Part shown: piece by piece, positions 1 through 5,274 of the stretch
Layout of the letters: each line of letters opens with the position of its first letter
How positions within the stretch are numbered: the stretch's first letter is position 1
Assembly: GCA_025360985.1 (NCBI GenBank)
Contig: JANYBA010000139.1
Span: 1-5,274 of the forward strand
Source of the DNA: Gammaproteobacteria bacterium
GTDB taxonomy: Bacteria > Pseudomonadota > Gammaproteobacteria > Xanthomonadales > Xanthomonadaceae
DNA length: 5,274 nucleotides
Reading direction: 5' to 3'
The notes under the pieces: generated by a model
Database searches by the model: none
The model's input: only the letters and a program-made list of their open reading frames with translations
What the model was told of the DNA's origin: nothing
Program-made: the position numbers and the translations under genes

Positions 1-1
1 G

Positions 2-1074
<1,073 letters not shown>

Positions 1075-1080
<6 letters not shown>

Positions 1081-1752
1081 ATTCATTTGGCGCAGGAACG
1101 GCACGGTAATCCGCCGCTGCGCAGCGAGACTCTCGCGGTCGAGGCGATCGAGCAAGGTAGTGAGCGTTCCGAGATCGCGACCGACACGTCGAAACAAGTA
1201 ATCGAGCACGGCGTCGTCGAGTTCCAGGCCGCGACGCGCGGCGCGGCGTGTCAGCACTTCTCTCCGTCCGTTCTCGTCGAGCGGCGACAGCGCCAGGCGC
1301 GTGCACTGCTCCAGTCGCGATACCAGATCAGGGACTGCGAACGGCAATGCCGCCGGCATCGCCGATGCGGCATAGATCACCCGGGCGTGCGCGGCGCGGG
1401 TGCGATTGTGGAAATGGAACAGCGCGACTTCGTCCTCGCGATTGCCCGCGATCGCTTCGACGCCGTCGAGGCAGACCAGCCCGTAGGATCCGACGCCGAC
1501 CAGGGCCTGCTCGAGGTGCCCGGCCATCGCCGCCAGCGGAACATAGGTGGCGCTTTGTTCGTCGTCTTCCGCGCAGGCGGCGAGCAGCAAGTGGGTTTTG
1601 CCGCTGCCGGCCGGACCGGCGAGATACAGCCAGTCCTGGCGATCATCGCGCGCAACCGCCGCGACCAGGTCGCGCAACTCCGGCTGGCCGACGAAATCCT
1701 GGAAACGCTGGTCCTCGGGGAAACGCAGCGCCAACGGCAGCTGCGGGCTCAC
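1075..1752 (-). CDS. hda: Hda, DnaA-homologous regulatory inactivator of DnaA (AAA+ protein)
   Basis: This 225-residue protein matches the DnaA-type AAA+ domain without the DnaA N-terminal and DNA-binding domains, which is the Hda architecture. Hda-ADP binds the DNA-loaded sliding clamp and triggers ATP hydrolysis by DnaA, preventing re-initiation of replication. The clamp-binding motif QLPLAL is at residues 4-9. Walker A GPAGSGKT is at 46-53 and is fully canonical; the E. coli protein, as I recall it, has a degenerate version. Walker B LVCLDGVEAIAG is at 92-103, and PDLVSRL (141-147) contains R146, aligned with the arginine finger of E. coli Hda. The C-terminal lid includes LTTLLDRLDRESLAAQRRIT (197-216), close to the E. 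coli sequence. The GTG start at 1752 is chosen because the clamp motif follows within three codons; the frame stays open far upstream, but only as a shadow of the permease gene. The start overlaps the permease stop by four bases (GTGA), with no clear ribosome site. The stop TAG lies in the repeat. Confidence 0.93.
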
Positions 1753-2885
1753 GCTTCGGGCCGACCAGGGTCCGGGGCGTGGAAATCCTCGGGCAGCGAC
1801 TCGTCGAGTTCGCTTTCCGCGACCGGCTCGGGCAAGGGCGCGCCGTACAGGCTGCTGCGCGTGTAGTGCTCGTGGACGTAGCGCAAGCCGACCATCGCCA
1901 CCGCCGCGGTCGGCAAGGCCAGCAGCACGCCGAGGAATCCGAACAACTGGCCGCCGGCGAGGATAGAAAAAATCACCGCCACCGGATGCATGCCGATGCG
2001 ATCGCCGACCAGCCAGGGCGTCAGCCACCAACTCTCGATTAGGTGGCCGACCGTGAACACGAGCAACACCAGCAGCAGGTGCAGGCTGTCGCCGTGTTGC
2101 ACCAGGGTCGCGATCACGCCGAAGCCGACGCCGATGAAGGCACCGAGATACGGAACGAAACTCACCAGGCCGGCGATGAATCCGATGAGCAGTCCCAGAT
2201 CCAGCCCGACCAGCCACAAGCCGATCGCGTAGAGCGCGCCCTGCGCGACCATCACGCTGAGTTGGCCGCGGACGAACCCGGCCAGCACCTGGTTGGTTTC
2301 GATCGCCAGGCGCGTGACTGCCGGCAGCCAGGGCCGCGGCACCAGTTCGCGCACGCGCTCCACGAAGACGTCCCAGTCGCGCAGGAAATAAAAACTCAGC
2401 ACCGGCACCAGGGCGATGCTCACCAGTGTTTCGAACACCGCCAGCCCCGATCCGAGCAGGCCGACCGCCAGCCCGCCGGCCTGCGCCCAGTGGCTTTGCA
2501 ACAGGACCACGATCTGGCCCGGATCGACGTAGGGCGCGAGGTCGAAGTGGAAACGCTTCTGCACCCAGGGCACGACGTCTTCGGTGATCCACGCCGACAG
2601 ATGCGGCAGCCATTCGAACAAGTGCTGCAGCTGCGCCCACAGCAAGGGCAGCAGGAACAGCAAGGCGATCGACAGCAGCAGGACGATCGTCGCGAACACC
2701 AGCACCACCGCTGTGCCACGGGCGCGGCCGGCGCGCTCGAGCCGGTCCACCAGCGGATCGCCGAGCCAGCCGAGGCCGGCGGCCACCACGAATGGCGTGA
2801 GGATCGGCGCCAGCAGCCAGACCAGCGCGGCGAGGCCCAGGCCTGCGGCGAGCCATTGCCAGCGTTCGCTGCCGGCGCGGGTCAT
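1749..2885 (-). CDS. AI-2E/PerM-family inner-membrane protein, putative transporter
   Basis: This 378-residue polytopic membrane protein belongs to the AI-2E transporter (UPF0118/PerM, E. coli YfgO type) family. Hydrophobic segments appear at about residues 10-42 (probable hairpin), 58-82, 136-168, 208-232, 233-262, 268-288 and 303-333. A polar soluble region at about 85-130 follows the third segment, as is usual for the family. Family hallmarks are YFLRDWD (166-172), GLVSFVPYLGAFIG (239-252) with its conserved PYLG, and PVAVIFSILAGGQLFGFLGV (301-320). The tail after residue 348 is acidic and proline-rich and probably lies in the cytoplasm. Members have been linked to export of autoinducer-2 (TqsA) or to ion/proton antiport, so the substrate here is unknown. 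The ATG start at 2885 overlaps the DUF2066 stop (ATGA, 2882-2885) and the stop overlaps hda, so this is the middle gene of a tightly coupled operon. I leave the symbol empty, although perM would be a common label. Confidence 0.9.
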   Translation of the reverse strand: MTRAGSERWQWLAAGLGLAALVWLLAPILTPFVVAAGLGWLGDPLVDRLERAGRARGTAVVLVFATIVLLLSIALLFLLPLLWAQLQHLFEWLPHLSAWITEDVVPWVQKRFHFDLAPYVDPGQIVVLLQSHWAQAGGLAVGLLGSGLAVFETLVSIALVPVLSFYFLRDWDVFVERVRELVPRPWLPAVTRLAIETNQVLAGFVRGQLSVMVAQGALYAIGLWLVGLDLGLLIGFIAGLVSFVPYLGAFIGVGFGVIATLVQHGDSLHLLLVLLVFTVGHLIESWWLTPWLVGDRIGMHPVAVIFSILAGGQLFGFLGVLLALPTAAVAMVGLRYVHEHYTRSSLYGAPLPEPVAESELDESLPEDFHAPDPGRPEA

Positions 2886-4006
2886 CGCAGGACGAAACGG
2901 GCGCCGGCGCCCGACCCGTCGCCCGAGTCGGCGGCGGACTGCATCACCGAGCCGGAATCCACCAGGTTGCTGAAACCCTTGATGCCGACGCCGAGGCTGA
3001 GCGAAAGGCGCAGGCGCTCAGGCGAAGCATCGACGATTTCGACGTTGCTGACGACCGCCAAAGTTTCCAGGTACCCCATCAGCTTGACGAATTCCGCCTG
3101 GCCGTCCACACCTTCGACCGTCACCGCGAACACGCCGGCCGGGCCGGCATCGAGCGCGACGGCATCGCGTCGCGCCAGCGCATCGGCGCTGGGATCGGCG
3201 CCGGAGGCGATGACCGTGCGCGGATCGGGACTGGTCGCCGGCCATCGCGCCAACTCCGTGCCGGCGCGGCTGAGCACCCACCAGGCCGACCAGCCGCTGA
3301 CCGAGCGGTAGATCTTGCCGACCAACTGCAGGTCGTTGTTGTAGCGCGCGGTGAGCGGCTGCAGGGCGGCGCTGTCCAGGGCCCAGATGCTCGCGACCGC
3401 CGTCTGTTCGGCGGCCGTGCCGGCCGGCAACAGGAAGCGCAGGCCGCGCTCCAGGCCGCGCGTCGCCAGCGGCTTGACCACATTCAACTGCTGGCCCGTG
3501 ACCAGGCGCGGGCCGCGGCCGTCGTCGATGGCCAGCCAGAGGATCGGCTTGGGTCGTTCACCGCTCCAGTATTTGAGGCCGGCGCCGGCGATCAACGCGT
3601 CAACGGAGCCGGGTTCAAAACTGGCCACGAGCACGGTCTTGAACACCTGCACGCCATTGGCCATGTCGGTGTCCTGCCGGTACTGGCTTTCGGTGACCAG
3701 GCCCTCGGCATTGGCGGTGGCGCGGCGGATGACCGCGTTGGCAGGCGCTTGCGGGTTGCCGGTGAGCCGGACCACGACCTGGCCGAGTGCCCGGGCCAGG
3801 GCGGCCTGGCGTTCGCCGGCGGCCTGCGACAGCACCGGCACTTCAGCCGTGTAAAAGGAGGCGATTTGCACGACCGCGTGCTTTCCGGGCGCTGCCGGAT
3901 CGGCCTCGCCCGCAGCAGCCGTCGCCTGCTGGGCAGCCTGCTGGGCAAAGCCGGGCTGGGCGATCGACCACAGGAGCAGGGGCAACAAGCGGAAAAGCGG
4001 GCGCAT
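2882..4006 (-). CDS. DUF2066-family secreted protein of unknown function
   Basis: This is a 374-residue protein with a probable Sec signal peptide. A short basic start (MRPLFR) is followed by a hydrophobic core of Leu, Pro and Trp at about residues 7-16, and a possible signal peptidase I cleavage after GFA at 19-21. There is no lipobox cysteine. An Ala/Gln-rich linker (22-41) precedes the domain, which opens with the typical DUF2066 pattern: YTAEVPVLSQ (52-61), then a helix ending in VVVRLTGN (77-84). KPILWLAIDDGRGPRLV further on also fits the family. The frame reaches upstream to a TTG at 4069, but the ATG at 4006 is preferred because it puts the signal sequence at the N-terminus; no strong Shine-Dalgarno sequence precedes it. 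The family is found next to purM and hda in many gammaproteobacteria, but its molecular role is not established to my knowledge. A periplasmic location is predicted. The stop overlaps the permease start by four bases. Confidence 0.85.
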   Translation of the reverse strand: MRPLFRLLPLLLWSIAQPGFAQQAAQQATAAAGEADPAAPGKHAVVQIASFYTAEVPVLSQAAGERQAALARALGQVVVRLTGNPQAPANAVIRRATANAEGLVTESQYRQDTDMANGVQVFKTVLVASFEPGSVDALIAGAGLKYWSGERPKPILWLAIDDGRGPRLVTGQQLNVVKPLATRGLERGLRFLLPAGTAAEQTAVASIWALDSAALQPLTARYNNDLQLVGKIYRSVSGWSAWWVLSRAGTELARWPATSPDPRTVIASGADPSADALARRDAVALDAGPAGVFAVTVEGVDGQAEFVKLMGYLETLAVVSNVEIVDASPERLRLSLSLGVGIKGFSNLVDSGSVMQSAADSGDGSGAGARFVLR

Positions 4007-4131
4007 GGCGTGCAACCGAGGCTGTGGAGTGCCCGTGCATGGTGCCGCAAGCGGGCCGGTCGCGTCCAACCGCGACGCGATCGTGGCGCCGCGGCTGCTA
4101 AAATGACGCTTCTTGTTCCTTCGGACTCGCC
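4007..4131. other. Divergent intergenic region between DUF2066 gene and purM
   Basis: These 125 bases must carry the promoters of both the leftward DUF2066-permease-hda operon and the rightward purMN operon. Visible structure includes an inverted repeat GTCGCG/CGCGAC (4059-4064 and 4071-4076), which overlaps an alternative pairing CGCGTC/GACGCG (4061-4066 and 4074-4079). There is also a 10-base palindrome CCGCAAGCGG (4045-4054). All of these are GC-rich and could arise by chance in such DNA. I see no match to the E. coli-type PurR operator. For the leftward operon, TTGGAC (complement of 4064-4069) could be a -35 element, but no convincing -10 lies at the right distance. Confidence 0.6.
4096..4104 (+). 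promoter_or_regulatory. Probable extended -10 promoter of purMN
   Basis: TGCTAAAAT combines the extended -10 dinucleotide TG (4096-4097), a one-base gap and a -10 hexamer TAAAAT (4099-4104) that matches the TATAAT consensus at five of six positions. It is the most AT-rich short stretch in an otherwise GC-rich gap. No good -35 hexamer lies 16-18 bases upstream (CGCGAT at a 17-base spacing), which is consistent with an extended -10 promoter. Transcription would begin near 4111, leaving a leader of about 20 bases before the purM GTG. Confidence 0.6.
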
Positions 4132-5169
4132 GTGACCGCCCCGACTCCCCTCACCTATCGCGACGCGGGCGTGGACATCGACGCCGGCAACGAAGTCGTC
4201 GAGCGCATCAAGCCGGCGATCCGGCGCACGCTGCGGCCGGAAGTGTTGGGTGGCGGCATTGGCGGCTTCGGCGGCCTGTTCGACCTGTCCGGCAAGTACC
4301 AGGAACCGGTGCTGGTCTCGGGCACCGATGGCGTCGGCACCAAACTCATCCTCGCCAAGCAGCTCAACCGCCACGACAGCATCGGCATCGACCTGGTCGC
4401 AATGTGCGTCAACGACGTGCTCGTGCAAGGCGCCGAGCCGCTGTTCTTCCTCGACTACTTCGCCACCGGCAAGCTCGACGTCGCCACGACCGTCGACGTG
4501 GTTGGCGGCATCGCCCGCGGCTGCGAAATCGCCGGCTGCGCCCTGATCGGTGGCGAGACGGCGGAAATGCCCGACATGTACCCGCCCGGCGAATACGACC
4601 TCGCCGGCTTCACCGTCGGCGCGGTCGAGAAATCGCGTTTGATCGACGGCAGCCGCGTGCGCCAGGGCGACGTTCTCGTCGGCATCGCCTCAAGCGGCCC
4701 GCATTCGAACGGTTATTCGCTGGTTCGCAAGATCCTCGCCCGTGCCGGCAACCCCTTCGATCTCGAGATCGGTGGCGTGACGCTGGCCGATGCGCTGATG
4801 GAACCGACGCGCATCTACGTCAAGCCAGTGCTGGAGTTGTTGGCCAGGCACGATATCCACGCCATGGCCCATGTCACCGGTGGCGCCCTGGTCGAGAAGA
4901 TCATCCGCGTCGTGCCGCAACCGCTCGGACTTGAAATCGACACCTCGGCGTGGCCCTTGCCGCCGGTGTTCGACTGGCTGCAACGCGAGGGCAACGTGCC
5001 GCGCGAGGACATGTGGCGCACCTTCAATTGCGGCATCGGCTTCGTGCTGATGGCCGCGCCCGGCGCCATCGCCGCGATCGAGGCCGACCTCGACCGCCTG
5101 CAACTGGCGCATTGGCGCATGGGCGAAGTCGTGCCGGCCGGCAGCGGCGGACGCCTGCGGATCGCTTGA
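4132..5169 (+). CDS. purM: PurM, phosphoribosylformylglycinamidine cyclo-ligase (AIR synthetase)
   Basis: This 345-residue cytoplasmic enzyme closes the imidazole ring in de novo purine synthesis: FGAM plus ATP gives AIR, ADP and phosphate. The length equals that of the family in E. coli. The ATP-binding PurM/SelD fold motifs are all present: a glycine-rich N-terminal loop GGGIGGFGG (40-48), [10 protein letters not shown] (63-72), [20 protein letters not shown] (85-104), [11 protein letters not shown] (140-150) and [14 protein letters not shown] (187-200). Near the C-terminus are [17 protein letters not shown] and NCGIGF, marking the second half of the fold. No key residue is visibly missing. 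The GTG start at 4132 follows the promoter by about 20 bases; only a weak GGA (4123-4125) could serve as ribosome site. The stop overlaps the purN start by one base (TGATG), so the two genes form an operon. It is transcribed divergently from the DUF2066 gene. Confidence 0.97.
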   Translation: MTAPTPLTYRDAGVDIDAGNEVVERIKPAIRRTLRPEVLGGGIGGFGGLFDLSGKYQEPVLVSGTDGVGTKLILAKQLNRHDSIGIDLVAMCVNDVLVQGAEPLFFLDYFATGKLDVATTVDVVGGIARGCEIAGCALIGGETAEMPDMYPPGEYDLAGFTVGAVEKSRLIDGSRVRQGDVLVGIASSGPHSNGYSLVRKILARAGNPFDLEIGGVTLADALMEPTRIYVKPVLELLARHDIHAMAHVTGGALVEKIIRVVPQPLGLEIDTSAWPLPPVFDWLQREGNVPREDMWRTFNCGIGFVLMAAPGAIAAIEADLDRLQLAHWRMGEVVPAGSGGRLRIA

Positions 5170-5274
5170 TGTACCGGATCGCGGTGCTCGCCTCCGGCCG
5201 CGGCAGCAACCTGCGCGCCGTCCTCGAAGCGATTCAGCGTGGCGATATCGCAGCCTCGCTGGTCGGCGTTTTTT
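5169..5274 (+). CDS. purN: PurN, phosphoribosylglycinamide formyltransferase (N-terminal part, cut by window edge)
   Basis: Only 35 residues are visible of a protein that is usually about 190-220 residues long. It starts [20 protein letters not shown], the first beta strand and phosphate-binding loop of the formyltransferase fold; SGRGSNL at residues 9-15 is the characteristic phosphate-binding motif. The family transfers a formyl group from 10-formyl-tetrahydrofolate to GAR, two steps before the PurM reaction. The ATG at 5169 shares its A with the purM stop (TGATG), the common purMN arrangement, and implies coupled translation. The catalytic Asn, His and Asp residues lie beyond the window edge and cannot be checked. 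Confidence 0.93.
   Translation, partial: MYRIAVLASGRGSNLRAVLEAIQRGDIAASLVGVF

Noticed and set aside
1753..2856. Upstream extension of the hda reading frame to a 593-residue fusion
   Set aside because: The extension lies wholly in another frame of the permease gene, is Arg/Ala/Gly-rich as GC-rich shadow frames are, and the Hda clamp motif begins right after the GTG at 1752.
2043..3311. Long plus-strand open frame of 422 residues opposite the permease and DUF2066 genes
   Set aside because: Its Gln/His/Asp-rich composition is that of an antisense shadow of GC-rich genes, it shows no recognisable domain, and the minus-strand genes have clear family motifs and coupled junctions.
4007..4131. PurR operator or purine riboswitch ahead of purM
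   Set aside because: No palindrome resembling the E. coli-type PurR operator is present, and the roughly 20-base leader after the likely start site is too short for a riboswitch.
3592..4428. Minus-strand open frame spanning the purM start, the promoter gap and the DUF2066 start
   Set aside because: It runs antisense through well-supported purM and out of frame through DUF2066, with no family signature.
5269..5274. T-run at the right edge as a terminator
   Set aside because: It lies inside the purN coding frame (Val-Phe codons) and no hairpin precedes it.

Overview
This GC-rich window (my impression is the upper 60s percent, not counted) is a densely packed piece of chromosome, most likely from a gammaproteobacterium of the Xanthomonadales/Lysobacterales group. 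Three things point there: the purM/purN, DUF2066, permease and hda neighbourhood is a gammaproteobacterial arrangement; AmgK and MurU belong to the Pseudomonas/Xanthomonas type of cell-wall recycling; and a GTAG-headed REP repeat pair lies between two convergent genes. The genus cannot be fixed from the sequence alone.

Layout. Positions 2-1032 (+ strand) hold the 3' end of amgK followed by complete murU, overlapping by 4 bases. Together they turn recovered N-acetylmuramic acid into UDP-MurNAc. Positions 1027-1080 hold a REP-like inverted pair separating murU from the convergent hda gene; its two GTAG heads supply the TAG stop codons of both genes. Positions 1075-4006 (- strand) form a three-gene operon read right to left: a secreted DUF2066 protein, an AI-2E/PerM-family membrane protein, and Hda, the AAA+ factor that switches off the initiator DnaA through the sliding clamp. 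Each junction is a 4-base RTGA overlap. Positions 4007-4131 are a divergent promoter region. Positions 4132-5274 (+ strand) hold complete purM and the start of purN, consecutive in function in de novo purine synthesis (purN makes FGAR upstream of the step where purM closes the imidazole ring).

There is no gene-free stretch over 300 bases, no tRNA or rRNA, no CRISPR array, no insertion sequence and no phage gene. I found no undescribed system. The most interesting item is the REP pair embedded in the stop codons of murU and hda, whose two hairpins differ by a compensatory base-pair exchange. The DUF2066 gene is the one complete gene without an established molecular function.
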